From contig JAHHTS010000005.1 in NCBI GenBank assembly GCA_020024475.1, forward strand, positions 1-56,344: 56,344 nucleotides of DNA, read 5' to 3'. The notes under the pieces are model-generated. The model saw only the letters and a program-made list of their open reading frames with translations, was not told the DNA's origin and made no database searches. The translations under genes and the position numbers were made by a program. The number at the start of each line of letters is the position of its first letter. The stretch's first letter is position 1. Origin of the DNA: Oscillospiraceae bacterium. Lineage in GTDB: Bacteria > Bacillota > Clostridia > Oscillospirales > Ruminococcaceae. Shown here one piece after another: positions 44,985 through 53,500 of the stretch.

Positions 44985-45044
44985 ATTTATTTTACAACAA
45001 TAACCTATTAAAATGATATGTTTTGTAACTTAATCACAATTTTG

Positions 45045-45073
45045 TTGATAAACCTATCAAATTACTATATTAT
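45045..45073 (+). promoter_or_regulatory. Promoter and candidate operator of the nifS-iscU-mnmA operon
   Basis: TTGATA (45045-45050), 17-base spacer, TATTAT (45068-45073). The -35 is the left arm of a perfect inverted repeat TTGATA-AACC-TATCAA (45045-45060), a likely repressor-binding site. Leader of about 100 bases to the ATG at 45180. Confidence 0.55.
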
Positions 45074-45179
45074 TATAAAAGCAACATAATTGGCACCTTT
45101 GAAGTGTTGATCTTTTTGTTGTAAATCTATTTACATGAAGGGCAGATACACCATAATTCATGGGTATCAAGGAAAAATT

Positions 45180-46355
45180 ATGGAAAAAATAATATATGCA
45201 GATAATGCTGCAACCACTCCAGTTCATCCCCTAGTTTTGCAGGAAATGCTTCCTTTTTTTACAGAAAGTTACGGGAACGCTTCAACTGTATATTCTGTTG
45301 GTCGAAACAACAAGGCTGCTGTTGAAAAAGCCAGAGAACAAGTTGCTAAAGCAATAGGTGCTCAGACTAATGAAATTTATTTTACCGCTGGCGGTAGCGA
45401 AAGCGATAACTGGGCAGTAAAAGGAATTGCTAAAAGAATGGCAGAAAAAGGCAAAAAGCACTTAATTACTACAGTTATTGAGCATCATGCTATTCTTCAC
45501 ACAATGCATGCTCTGGAAAAAGATGGGTTTGAAGTAACCTATCTTCCAGTAGATGAATATGGTCTTGTAACACCAAATCAAGTTGAGCAGGCTATCCGAC
45601 CTGACACAGCGTTAGTCAGCATAATGTATGCTAACAATGAAATCGGCACTATTGAACCTATTTCTGAAATTGGTGAAATTTGTAAAAAATACGAAGTTAT
45701 ATTTCATACAGATGCCGTTCAAGCAGTTGGTAGTGTTGAAATCGATGTTGTAAGTCAAAATATTGATTTGCTCAGTATGTCAGGACATAAATTCGGTGCA
45801 CCTAAAGGAATAGGCGCATTATATATAAAACGAGGAGTTAATCCTATAAATCTTATAGATGGTGGTGCTCAAGAAAAAAATCGTCGTGCTGGTACAGAAA
45901 ATGTACCTGGTATTGTGGGTATAGGTAAAGCTATAGAACTTGCAACAGCTGATATTAGCAATAAAGCGAATAAACTTGAAAAAATGAGGGATATTATTAT
46001 AGAAAAAGTTCTTACTCTTCCTAAATCAAGACTTAATGGACACCCAGAGAAAAGACTACCTGGCAATGCAAATTTCTGTTTTGAAGGTGTTGAAGGTGAG
46101 GGTATACTTTTAAAGCTTGACTATATGGGAATTTGTGCTGCATCTGGTTCAGCTTGCACATCCGCAAGCCTGGATGCCAGTCATGTATTACTGGCAATCG
46201 GCGTGCCTATTGAAATCGCACACGGCTCACTTAGAATATCATTGAGTGAAAACAATACAGAGGAAGAGGCTCACTATATTGGTGAAAAAATATTTGAAGT
46301 TGTAACGCAGCTGCGTAATATGTCTCCATTATGGGAAGAAATAAAAGATATTTAA
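45180..46355 (+). CDS. nifS: Cysteine desulfurase, NifS/IscS type
   Basis: 391 residues from the ATG at 45180 (AAGGA six bases upstream); an ATG at 45135 in frame lacks a ribosome site and adds residues foreign to the family. PLP lysine is Lys204 in [10 protein letters not shown]; the persulfide cysteine is Cys326 in [10 protein letters not shown]. Delivers sulfur from cysteine to the scaffold IscU and to MnmA, which are the next two genes. No IscR-type regulator gene precedes it within the window. Confidence 0.95.
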   Translation: MEKIIYADNAATTPVHPLVLQEMLPFFTESYGNASTVYSVGRNNKAAVEKAREQVAKAIGAQTNEIYFTAGGSESDNWAVKGIAKRMAEKGKKHLITTVIEHHAILHTMHALEKDGFEVTYLPVDEYGLVTPNQVEQAIRPDTALVSIMYANNEIGTIEPISEIGEICKKYEVIFHTDAVQAVGSVEIDVVSQNIDLLSMSGHKFGAPKGIGALYIKRGVNPINLIDGGAQEKNRRAGTENVPGIVGIGKAIELATADISNKANKLEKMRDIIIEKVLTLPKSRLNGHPEKRLPGNANFCFEGVEGEGILLKLDYMGICAASGSACTSASLDASHVLLAIGVPIEIAHGSLRISLSENNTEEEAHYIGEKIFEVVTQLRNMSPLWEEIKDI

Positions 46356-46421
46356 CAATATTATTGTTTAGTAAAAAAACTTTAATCATATTGAAAAAAT
46401 AAGTAAAAGGAATTAAGATAT

Positions 46422-46835
46422 ATGTATAGTGAAAAAGTAATGGACCACTTTATGAATCCACGAAATGTTGGCGAACTTGAAAACGCAAATGCAATCGGTC
46501 AGGTTGGCAACCCAACCTGCGGCGACATAATGAAAATCTATCTAGATATAAAAGATGATGTTATCGAAGATGTAAAATTCAAAACTTTTGGATGTGGAGC
46601 TGCTATTGCCACATCCAGCATGGCTACAGAAATGATAAAAGGCAAAACTGTTGAAGAAGCTCTACAACTTACTAATAAAGCTGTAATGAACGCACTTGAT
46701 GGTTTGCCACCAATTAAAGTTCACTGTTCTGTTCTTGCTGAGCAAGCCGTAAAAGCCGCACTTAGTGATTACTATACCAGACAAGGTATTGATCCTTTGC
46801 CAATAGTTGGTGAAATAAAAGAAGATGTTCATTAA
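46422..46835 (+). CDS. iscU: Fe-S cluster assembly scaffold IscU/NifU-like
   Basis: 137 residues. The three cluster-ligand cysteines are present: Cys33 in GNPTCGDIM (with the nearby Asp35), Cys58 in FGCGAAIATSS and Cys102 in KVHCSVLAE. It builds [2Fe-2S]/[4Fe-4S] clusters with sulfur from the upstream desulfurase. The C-terminal tail is slightly longer than E. coli IscU, like the NifU N-domain form common in Clostridia. Confidence 0.95.
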   Translation: MYSEKVMDHFMNPRNVGELENANAIGQVGNPTCGDIMKIYLDIKDDVIEDVKFKTFGCGAAIATSSMATEMIKGKTVEEALQLTNKAVMNALDGLPPIKVHCSVLAEQAVKAALSDYYTRQGIDPLPIVGEIKEDVH

Positions 46836-46856
46836 ATATAACACAGGAGAAAATTA

Positions 46857-47903
46857 ATGAATCTGGATTTTTCAAAAGTTTTAGTAGGTGTATCTGGAGG
46901 TGTAGACTCATCCGTATGTATAGATCTACTTCGTAAACAAGGCCTTACTGTTGAAGGTGTTATCATTCGTTTTTCCCAATCAACAGAAAAAGATATTGTT
47001 GATGCAAAAAAAGTTCGGGATAAACTTGGAATACCTCTTCATATTGCCGATGCCCAAGAAGCATTTAAGGAAAATGTTATAATTCCTTTCTGTCAAAACT
47101 ATGTAAGTGGTCGCACACCAAATCCTTGTATTGTTTGTAATCCAACAGTAAAATTTGCAACTTTAATAAAAACAGCTGATGAATTAGGAATAGGATATAT
47201 TTCAACGGGGCACTATGCACAAACAGAAAAAGTTGGTGAAACATACTTTGTTAAAAAAGCAATAAGTGTTGCCAAAGATCAAAGTTATATGCTATACCGT
47301 TTACCTCAAAATATTTTATCGCGTCTTATATTGCCAATAGGTAATTTTGAAAAGTCAGAGATTCGTGTTATGGCTGACGAACTTAATCTTTTTACGGCGC
47401 AAAAGCCTGATAGCCAAGAAATATGTTTTATTCCAGATGGTGATTATAGTGCATACATCAAAAATTTGGGATTTAAAACAAAATATGGATGGTTAATTTC
47501 CCCAGATGGTAAAAGACTAAAGCGTCACGAAGGCGTACACAACTATACAGTTGGACAAAGAAAGCACCTAGGTGTTGCGCTTGGAAAACCTGCTTTCGTT
47601 AAAGAAATCACGGAAAAAGGTGATGTTATTTTAGGATATTCTGGAGATGAATTTTTCACATCTGTTGAACTATCATCACCTGTTTACACTGAAGAAAAAC
47701 AACTTAATGTTGGAGACATATTCACAGTAAAAGTAAGGAGTGCTTCTAAAGGCGATAAAGCAAAAGTAATCCATAGTGATAATGATAGAATCATTCTTGA
47801 ATTTTTACAACCTGTTAGAGCTGCCGCTAAAGGGCAAAGCGTGGTTATTTATAATAATGACTATGTTGTTGGAGGCGGATTTATTAACAGTGCAAATCAA
47901 TAG
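46857..47903 (+). CDS. mnmA: tRNA-specific 2-thiouridylase MnmA
   Basis: 348 residues. Inserts sulfur at C2 of wobble U34 in tRNA Lys, Glu and Gln. PP-loop VGVSGGVDSSV (residues 10-20); the catalytic cysteine pair is Cys91 in TPNPCIVCN and Cys190 in SQEICFIPDG. The C-terminal beta-barrel domain is complete. AGGAG precedes the ATG. As in other Clostridia it is the third gene of a desulfurase-scaffold-MnmA unit, closed by a terminator. Confidence 0.95.
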   Translation: MNLDFSKVLVGVSGGVDSSVCIDLLRKQGLTVEGVIIRFSQSTEKDIVDAKKVRDKLGIPLHIADAQEAFKENVIIPFCQNYVSGRTPNPCIVCNPTVKFATLIKTADELGIGYISTGHYAQTEKVGETYFVKKAISVAKDQSYMLYRLPQNILSRLILPIGNFEKSEIRVMADELNLFTAQKPDSQEICFIPDGDYSAYIKNLGFKTKYGWLISPDGKRLKRHEGVHNYTVGQRKHLGVALGKPAFVKEITEKGDVILGYSGDEFFTSVELSSPVYTEEKQLNVGDIFTVKVRSASKGDKAKVIHSDNDRIILEFLQPVRAAAKGQSVVIYNNDYVVGGGFINSANQ

Positions 47904-47917
47904 TTCTAAAATATTTC

Positions 47918-47944
47918 AGGCAATACAATGTATTGCCTGTTTTA
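47918..47944 (+). terminator. Terminator of the nifS-iscU-mnmA operon
   Basis: CAGGCAATAC (47918-47927), loop AAT, GTATTGCCTG (47931-47940), then TTTT. Confidence 0.92.
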
Positions 47945-47958
47945 TTTTATAAAATTAT

Positions 47959-47988
47959 TGACAACATAATTATTTTTGAAATATTATA
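47959..47988 (+). promoter_or_regulatory. Promoter of mgtE
   Basis: TTGACA (47959-47964), 18-base spacer, TATTAT (47983-47988). The roughly 120-base leader shows a small GGTG/CACC hairpin but nothing like an M-box magnesium riboswitch. Confidence 0.55.
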
Positions 47989-48118
47989 AATAATATCAAA
48001 ACATAATTAGTTAACAATACAATACTAATCAGTTATATTAAAACAAGCATAACAAAAAACAAAATCGGTGTTAATTGATTATGCACCACTCTTTGATTTT
48101 TAGAATGGAGATGTTTTT

Positions 48119-49573
48119 ATGGATGATTCAATCAACAACGATGTAGGATTTACACCAATAAATATTAACAATAATGCTAAACACGCAAAAAAATTTGAAC
48201 TTATAGATGTTATAACAGCTAATAACGATGATTTAGAACAAGAAAAAATAAATATTGAATATATTCTCCTAAATGCTAAAGAAGAAGAACTAAAAAGCAT
48301 CATAGAATCTGATTACGCAATAGATATTGCTATTGCATTAGAAGATTTTGATGATGAAACACTTTTATCTTTTTATAAAAAAATCGGTAGCGAATATATG
48401 GCACAAATTCTTGAACAAATGAATGAAGATTCACAACAAAAATTCATAAGTTTTCTAGATATAAATGAAATCATTTCTATATTCAAGTATATGTCAAACG
48501 ATGATATTGCAGACATAATTGGAGAAATGCCGGTAAATCGTCGCAAAACAATTCTTAAAACTCTAAAAAGCAAAGATAGTATAGATGTAGCCAATCTTCT
48601 TCTATACGCAAACGATACTGCTGGCGGTATTATGACAACTGAATATATAGCTCTTTCAGGCAAATTAAATATCGATAAAGCATTAAAAAAGATAAAAGAA
48701 ATCGGACCAAAAACAGAAATCATAGATACTATTTTTGTTCTTGGAGAAAAAAAGCAACTAATAGGCACTGCTGATATTCGAGATATTCTTATAGAAAAAG
48801 ATGATGTTCTTTTGGAAGATATTATGTATGATAACATTGTTACTGTAATGCCAAATATGGATCAAGAAGAAGTATCACACATAGTGTCAAAATATGACCT
48901 TACCGCTGTACCAGTTGTAAATAGAAAAGGAAATCTTTTAGGTATTATAACTGTTGACGATATAATTGATGTTATGTTTGATGAACAGACTGAAGATATT
49001 TTAAAAATGGGTGGTGCCAGTGCAGAAGAAAACATCAATTCAAGCATTAAAGAAAGTGTAAAATTTCGTGTACCTTGGCTTATAGTTAATCTTTGCACCG
49101 CATTTTTAGCTTCTTTTACTCTTTCATTGTTTGAAGACACAATTTCACAAGTTGTAGCACTTTCAGCTATTATGACAATAATCGCAAATATGGGAGGAAA
49201 CGCAGGAAATCAAACCATGGCAATAGTGCTTCGAAGTATCACTCTAGGAGAAATAAATCTTAGGGACGACTGGAAAAAAGTAGTAAAACCTATTATAGTT
49301 GGAATAATTGATGGAGCCATAATTGGTACTATTGCTGGAATTATAATTGTATTTAGATATAGAAATATTTATCTAGGTATTATAGTAATTTTAGCTATGA
49401 TAATAAATAATATAGTTGCGGGGTTCTTTGGATTTTTCGTGCCTCTTATTCTCAAGTTTATTCACGTAGATCCAGCACTTGCAAGTTCTATTTTCCTAAC
49501 TACTGCAACCGATGTGCTAGGTTTTTTTGCTTTTCTTAGCCTTGCAAAAATATTTCTACCACTTCTTATATAA
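48119..49573 (+). CDS. mgtE: Magnesium transporter MgtE
   Basis: 484 residues. Mg2+-gated Mg2+ channel. The order is the MgtE N-domain (about 55-190; NRRKTILKTL), two CBS domains (about 195-315) that sense intracellular Mg2+, and a membrane domain with five helices from about residue 330. The pore signature IANMGGNAGNQTMAI is in TM2. GGAG eight bases upstream supports the ATG. The first 45 residues are an extra acidic stretch before the N-domain. Single-gene unit with own promoter and terminator. Confidence 0.95.
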   Translation: MDDSINNDVGFTPININNNAKHAKKFELIDVITANNDDLEQEKINIEYILLNAKEEELKSIIESDYAIDIAIALEDFDDETLLSFYKKIGSEYMAQILEQMNEDSQQKFISFLDINEIISIFKYMSNDDIADIIGEMPVNRRKTILKTLKSKDSIDVANLLLYANDTAGGIMTTEYIALSGKLNIDKALKKIKEIGPKTEIIDTIFVLGEKKQLIGTADIRDILIEKDDVLLEDIMYDNIVTVMPNMDQEEVSHIVSKYDLTAVPVVNRKGNLLGIITVDDIIDVMFDEQTEDILKMGGASAEENINSSIKESVKFRVPWLIVNLCTAFLASFTLSLFEDTISQVVALSAIMTIIANMGGNAGNQTMAIVLRSITLGEINLRDDWKKVVKPIIVGIIDGAIIGTIAGIIIVFRYRNIYLGIIVILAMIINNIVAGFFGFFVPLILKFIHVDPALASSIFLTTATDVLGFFAFLSLAKIFLPLLI

Positions 49574-49610
49574 TAATCTATAAATGTTTTTCCAAAACTA
49601 ATAAAAATAA

Positions 49611-49640
49611 AAAAATGAGGTGAAAATTCACCTCATTTTT
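49611..49640. terminator. Bidirectional terminator between mgtE and the amidohydrolase
   Basis: AAAAATGAGGTGAA (49611-49624) and TTCACCTCATTTTT (49627-49640), A/T flanks on both sides, between convergent genes. Confidence 0.92.
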
Positions 49641-49642
49641 TA

Positions 49643-51247
49643 TTATCTTTCAAAAATTGTCTTACCGCCAAGAACTGTTTTAACAGTTTTTACATATTTT
49701 ATTTCTTCACTTGGAATTGTAAATATATCTCTATCAAGAATCGCAAAGTCAGCTAGATAGCCTGGAATTAATCTTCCTTTATTTTTTTCATCAAAACTAG
49801 CGTAAGCACTTCCTATTGTATACTGATCAATAGCATCATAAATATCTACAGCTTGTTCTGGAAGATATTGTTTTGCGCCGTCAAGTCGTTTTCTTGTAAC
49901 TGCACAATAAATATTTTGGAACGGATTAAGATCTTCAACAGGACTATCTGTACCAAAGCTTGTATGTATTCCCATTCTATACATATCTCCAAATGCATAG
50001 CTTGTTTTTGCAAGTTCTTCACCTACACGATCAGCGACAACATTCATATCATAATGGATAAAAATTGGCTGTATCTGTGCTAGAACGTCGTGTTCCATAA
50101 ATCTTTCAACGAGAGATTTATCTGTAATTTGACAATGAATTATAGCGTGACGATTTTTATTATTTCTTCCATCAATAACTTTTCCATATGCATTTAAAAC
50201 CATTTCTATTGCTGCGTCACCAATGCAATGAACCGCTACCTGACAATCATGGTCATTTGCAATTTGAACCATTTCATCAAACTGTTCAACTGTCATTGTA
50301 GGAACGCCTCTTGTGGAAATATCATCATTATAAGGTTTACGCATATACGCTGTACGAGCGCCAAGAGAGCCATCAACAAACATTTTCAATGGTCCATATT
50401 TAAACATATCATCCCCAACTCCGGTGGCACAACCTTCATTTAAAAACTCCGTATATGCAAAAGGTTCACTAAAAATAGACTGCTGATATGAACGAATTGC
50501 GTTCGGATTATTATCATAAATAAGTTTATATCCGTCATTAACGAGTTTCCATGAATCTTTGTTGATATCACAAGTTTGGACGCTAGTTATTCCATGGCTA
50601 GCTGCATATTCCATAGCCATAGAAATATTTTCGGCTATTTTTTCTGGCGTAAGTTTAGGTATAAGGCACTGTACTTGTGTCTGTGCATTTTCAGAAAAAA
50701 GCCCATTTGGCTCACCATTTTCATCTTTATAAATTACACCTCCTGGCAAAGGTTGTGTATCACGTGTCACGCCAGCCATTTCAAGTGCCTTACTATTAGC
50801 AACAAGAATATGACCACATGCACGAGTATATATAACAGGATAATCTTTAGTTATTTTATCAAGATCATATCTTGTAGGCAATCTTTTTTCATCTGTAAAA
50901 TAGTCTTGGTTCCATCCGCGTCCAATAAGAACATCGTTGTCACTCATTGGGTGCTTAGAAAGAAATTCTCGACCACGTTCAATAATTTCTGCCATAGATG
51001 TAACTCCAAGAAGCTGAACACATGATAATGACTGACCTACACTAAGAATATGACAATGAGAATCATTAAAGCCTGGGACTACTGTTCTGCCTTCAAGATT
51101 TATCATCTCACTTTTATTTTTATCAATTCCTGCAATAACTTCTTCTAAGGTACCAATTTTTTGCACAATACCATTAGATACTAACATCGCCTGTACAAAA
51201 TTATCTCTCTCGACATAAATTTTCCCATTGTAATAAATGCTGTTCAT
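49643..51247 (-). CDS. YtcJ-type metal-dependent amidohydrolase under lysine riboswitch control
   Basis: 534 residues from the ATG at 51247, preceded by GGAGG; the frame is open further upstream but that extension runs through the riboswitch terminator. Amidohydrolase superfamily: metal ligands in NDSHCH (His64, His66), the carboxylated-Lys and His region in the middle (VHCIGDAA) and a final Asp in TDSPVEDLNP. The N-terminal NGKIYVERD and DFAILDRDIF near the end form the composite beta-sandwich. It belongs to the YtcJ group (COG1574), whose substrates are mostly unknown. The gene is alone, with a full lysine riboswitch in its leader, so a role in lysine metabolism (for example hydrolysis of an N-acyl or cyclic lysine derivative) is an inference. 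Confidence 0.9.
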   Translation of the reverse strand: MNSIYYNGKIYVERDNFVQAMLVSNGIVQKIGTLEEVIAGIDKNKSEMINLEGRTVVPGFNDSHCHILSVGQSLSCVQLLGVTSMAEIIERGREFLSKHPMSDNDVLIGRGWNQDYFTDEKRLPTRYDLDKITKDYPVIYTRACGHILVANSKALEMAGVTRDTQPLPGGVIYKDENGEPNGLFSENAQTQVQCLIPKLTPEKIAENISMAMEYAASHGITSVQTCDINKDSWKLVNDGYKLIYDNNPNAIRSYQQSIFSEPFAYTEFLNEGCATGVGDDMFKYGPLKMFVDGSLGARTAYMRKPYNDDISTRGVPTMTVEQFDEMVQIANDHDCQVAVHCIGDAAIEMVLNAYGKVIDGRNNKNRHAIIHCQITDKSLVERFMEHDVLAQIQPIFIHYDMNVVADRVGEELAKTSYAFGDMYRMGIHTSFGTDSPVEDLNPFQNIYCAVTRKRLDGAKQYLPEQAVDIYDAIDQYTIGSAYASFDEKNKGRLIPGYLADFAILDRDIFTIPSEEIKYVKTVKTVLGGKTIFER

Positions 51248-51290
51248 AGTTTTCCTCCGCCTTATATAATTTTTGCTCAGAATTTTCATA

Positions 51291-51326
51291 TAAAAAGAAA
51301 AGGTTCTGCTGCTATGCAGAACCTTT
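51291..51326 (-). terminator. Riboswitch-controlled terminator
   Basis: Minus strand AAAGGTTCTGC, loop ATAGCA, GCAGAACCTTT (plus 51299-51326) then TCTTTTTA. Eleven perfect pairs. It lies between the lysine aptamer and the amidohydrolase gene. Confidence 0.92.
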
Positions 51327-51343
51327 ATTTTAAATTTAAGGTA

Positions 51344-51502
51344 TCTGATAGCTCCTCTGTTAAAAACAGGAGTGCACAGGATGTTATTCCCTGCACCAAT
51401 ATGCAAAAATACCTTTTTGCATATTTCGGCGATGTTGCCTTTCCACTGTTTCTATGGGTGCCCCCTCCACAGTTTACTAATCGCTACCGCTCCTCTATCT
51501 AT
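51344..51502 (-). promoter_or_regulatory. Lysine riboswitch (L box)
   Basis: The minus strand reads GATAGAGGAGCG, then AGTAAAC, GGAAAGGC, ATCGCCGAA, GGGAATAAC, GTGCACTCC and finally GAGGAGCTATC. This is the ordered set of conserved L-box segments (compare GATAGAGGTGCG, AGTA, GAAAGG, GTCGCCGAA and GGAGGGCTATC in the Bacillus lysC leader). P1 closes between GATAG (51495-51499) and CTATC (51347-51351). Long stems ATATGCAAAAA/TTTTTGCATAT and CACTCCTGTT/AACAGAGGAG fill the loops. The aptamer is about 153 nt, and its 3' P1 strand also forms an antiterminator with the following terminator arm, so lysine binding should cause premature termination. Confidence 0.93.
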
Positions 51503-51524
51503 GTTACTATATATAATACATTTA

Positions 51525-51553
51525 CTTATAACACTTTATTTTGACATTGTCAA
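51525..51553 (-). promoter_or_regulatory. Promoter of the riboswitch-amidohydrolase transcript
   Basis: Minus strand TTGACA (51548-51553), 17-base spacer, TATAAG (51525-51530). The start would fall near 51518, about 20 bases before the aptamer. The -35 lies in a TTGACA-T-TGTCAA palindrome (51541-51553). Confidence 0.6.
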
Positions 51554-51582
51554 CTAGTTAACAAAATTTAAATGATTTACTG

Positions 51583-52359
51583 CTATTTTTCATAGTATTT
51601 GTTTATTGAATCCGCCTGATGCGCAGGGGTAATAACCATTTCAGGAATTTGAACATTTTCTGGTAAATTACAAACATAAGCAACAGCTTGCCCGATATCG
51701 TCTGGTGTTAGTGCTTCAATACCATTATACACATCATTAGCTTTTTCTTTATCTCCACGATATCGTATAATACTAAATTCTGTTTCAACAAGTCCTGGTT
51801 CAATACAAGTAACCCTAATAGGGGTATCCATAACATCAATTCTTAGACCATCTGTTATATATCTTACAGCTGCTTTTGTCCCACAATAGACAGCTCCACC
51901 ACCATATGCAATATTACCCGCTACTGATCCCATATTTACAACAATTCCAGATATTTTTCTTTCTACCATCTGTGGAACAACAGCTTTTATCATATACAAA
52001 ATTCCCTTTATATTGGTATCAATAACTGTATCGAAATCTTCTATACTACTTTCGAAAATTTTTTCAGTTCCAAGAGCCATTCCTGCATTATTTATAAGTA
52101 TATCAATATTCTTCCACTCTTCCGGCAAAGATGAGATTTTTTCTTGAATATCTTTTGAATTTTTCACATCCAATACAAGTGAATAAGCCCTAACTCCTAA
52201 CTTTTCAATCTCATTTTTCAGTTTTTCCAGGCGATCTTGTCTTCTGCCTGCAATAATAATATTAGCTCCAAGTTTTGCTAGTTCAATAGCTGATGAGCGG
52301 CCTATCCCACTTGTTGCGCCTGTTACAATAGCAATTTTTTGATTTATACGACTTTCCAT
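51583..52359 (-). CDS. Short-chain dehydrogenase/reductase (3-hydroxyacid dehydrogenase-like)
   Basis: 258 residues, classical SDR. Nucleotide-binding TGATSGIG (14-21) with the basic IAGRRQDRLEKL that prefers NADP; NNAG motif LINNAGMALG; catalytic Ser in GSVAG and the YxxxK pair in YCGTKAAV. The overall pattern (DRLEKLKNEIE, IEPGLVETEFS) is closest to YdfG-type NADP-dependent 3-hydroxy acid/malonic semialdehyde dehydrogenases. It lies 8 bases after the hydroxyacid oxidase-like gene, so the two act as an operon and may interconvert hydroxy and oxo acids. No clear terminator separates it from the following riboswitch promoter. Confidence 0.88.
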   Translation of the reverse strand: MESRINQKIAIVTGATSGIGRSSAIELAKLGANIIIAGRRQDRLEKLKNEIEKLGVRAYSLVLDVKNSKDIQEKISSLPEEWKNIDILINNAGMALGTEKIFESSIEDFDTVIDTNIKGILYMIKAVVPQMVERKISGIVVNMGSVAGNIAYGGGAVYCGTKAAVRYITDGLRIDVMDTPIRVTCIEPGLVETEFSIIRYRGDKEKANDVYNGIEALTPDDIGQAVAYVCNLPENVQIPEMVITPAHQADSINKYYEK

Positions 52360-52367
52360 ATTTTCTC

Positions 52368-53384
52368 CTATATAAATAACATAGATGAGTTAATATCTTT
52401 TATTGTCTTTGCACCACACATAGACATAACGTCACTAAGTTCTGATTTAAGCTTTTCTGTATATAATTTTACACCTTCTTCAGCAGCACCATAAACAGAA
52501 GTTACATAAGGACGAGCAATAATAACTGCATCAGCGCCAAGAGCTATTGCGCGGAAAACATCAAGACCTGTTCTAATGCCACCATCAACTATAATTGTCA
52601 TATCATCTCCCACAGCTTTTACAATTCCAGGTAAAACCTCTGCTGTTGATGGACATCCATCAAGAACACGACCTCCATGATTTGAAACAACAATGGCTTT
52701 TGCGCCCGATTCTTTTGCTTTTATAGCACCAGAAGCAGTCATAACACCCTTTACAATAAATGGTGCTGGTGAAAGTGACACAATTTGTTTAAGCTGTTCA
52801 ACAGTTTTACTTCCAGCTGGTGGTGTCATATTTTTAAGGAAAGGTAAGCCAGCAGCATCAATGTCCATTGCTACTGCAAAGCAACCACTATCACGAATAA
52901 GAGCAAATTTTTCTTTTATTGTATTAATGTTCCAAGGTTTAATTGTTGGTATACCACATCCACCGTATTTTTTAATAGCTTTTGCAGCGGATTCCATCAC
53001 TTGTGAATTTGTTCCATCGCCAGTAAAAGCAACGATTCCAGCTTGATTTGCCCCATTGATAATAATATCATTATATTCTTCATCAGTATATTTTTCTCCA
53101 TAATGAAGTTTAACCGCCCCAACTGGTCCAGCAAAAACAGGAATTACCATTTCTTTTCCAAAAAGTGTAACACTTGTATTTGGTATTATATTTTCAGATA
53201 TCGTATCCATATTTATACGAATCTCTTGCCATTTATTATAGTTTCGTATAGCAACATCACCTACTCCTTTGGCACCTGGACCTGGAATAGTATTTCTGCA
53301 CCGAATACCATTGCAAACTGGACAAGCTTTACAAAAAGGTCCAATATTTTCTCTTGCTTGCTCTAAAACTTGTTTATAATCCAT
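52368..53384 (-). CDS. FMN-dependent alpha-hydroxy-acid oxidase-like protein with N-terminal Cys cluster
   Basis: 338 residues, TIM-barrel of the glycolate/lactate oxidase family. The FMN and substrate residues are visible: Lys212 in FIVKGVM, the active-site His236 in SNHGGRVLDG, and the phosphate loop DGGIRTGLDVFRA. The N-terminal 35 residues hold four cysteines in CKACPVCNGIRC (Cys18, 21, 24, 29), absent from classical oxidases and reminiscent of an iron-sulfur or zinc site. In an anaerobe the electron acceptor is unlikely to be oxygen. It heads the two-gene operon with the SDR. Substrate unknown; lactate-like acids are a guess. Confidence 0.87.
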   Translation of the reverse strand: MDYKQVLEQARENIGPFCKACPVCNGIRCRNTIPGPGAKGVGDVAIRNYNKWQEIRINMDTISENIIPNTSVTLFGKEMVIPVFAGPVGAVKLHYGEKYTDEEYNDIIINGANQAGIVAFTGDGTNSQVMESAAKAIKKYGGCGIPTIKPWNINTIKEKFALIRDSGCFAVAMDIDAAGLPFLKNMTPPAGSKTVEQLKQIVSLSPAPFIVKGVMTASGAIKAKESGAKAIVVSNHGGRVLDGCPSTAEVLPGIVKAVGDDMTIIVDGGIRTGLDVFRAIALGADAVIIARPYVTSVYGAAEEGVKLYTEKLKSELSDVMSMCGAKTIKDINSSMLFI

Positions 53385-53470
53385 AATAATTTCTCCTTTA
53401 TAGAATACGAGCCTATTTTGGTTATATCATACACTAATATAATTATAAATTCAAATAAAATCAACAACAA

Positions 53471-53500
53471 AAAAGAAGCTGTTTTTCAACAGCTTCTTTT
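53471..53500 (-). terminator. Terminator of the FMN-binding-like lipoprotein gene
   Basis: AAAAGAAGCTGTT, loop TTTC, AACAGCTTCTTTT; GAAGCTGTT (53475-53483) pairs with AACAGCTTC (53488-53496). A/T flanks on both sides; starts next to the stop codon at 53501. Confidence 0.92.

Noticed and set aside
47989-48118. M-box magnesium riboswitch before mgtE
   Set aside because: The leader is only about 120 bases, very A/T rich, and shows none of the conserved M-box stems.
51248-51406. N-terminal extension of the amidohydrolase
   Set aside because: The extra 53 codons run through the riboswitch terminator and aptamer; the GGAGG-preceded ATG at 51247 is the real start.
51344-51502. T-box or M-box instead of a lysine riboswitch
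   Set aside because: No T-box TGGNACCGCG bulge and no M-box segments; the L-box conserved segments occur in full order.
51314-51557. Plus-strand frames of 61-76 codons upstream of the amidohydrolase
   Set aside because: They are the complement of the lysine riboswitch and its promoter; RNA structure explains the sequence.
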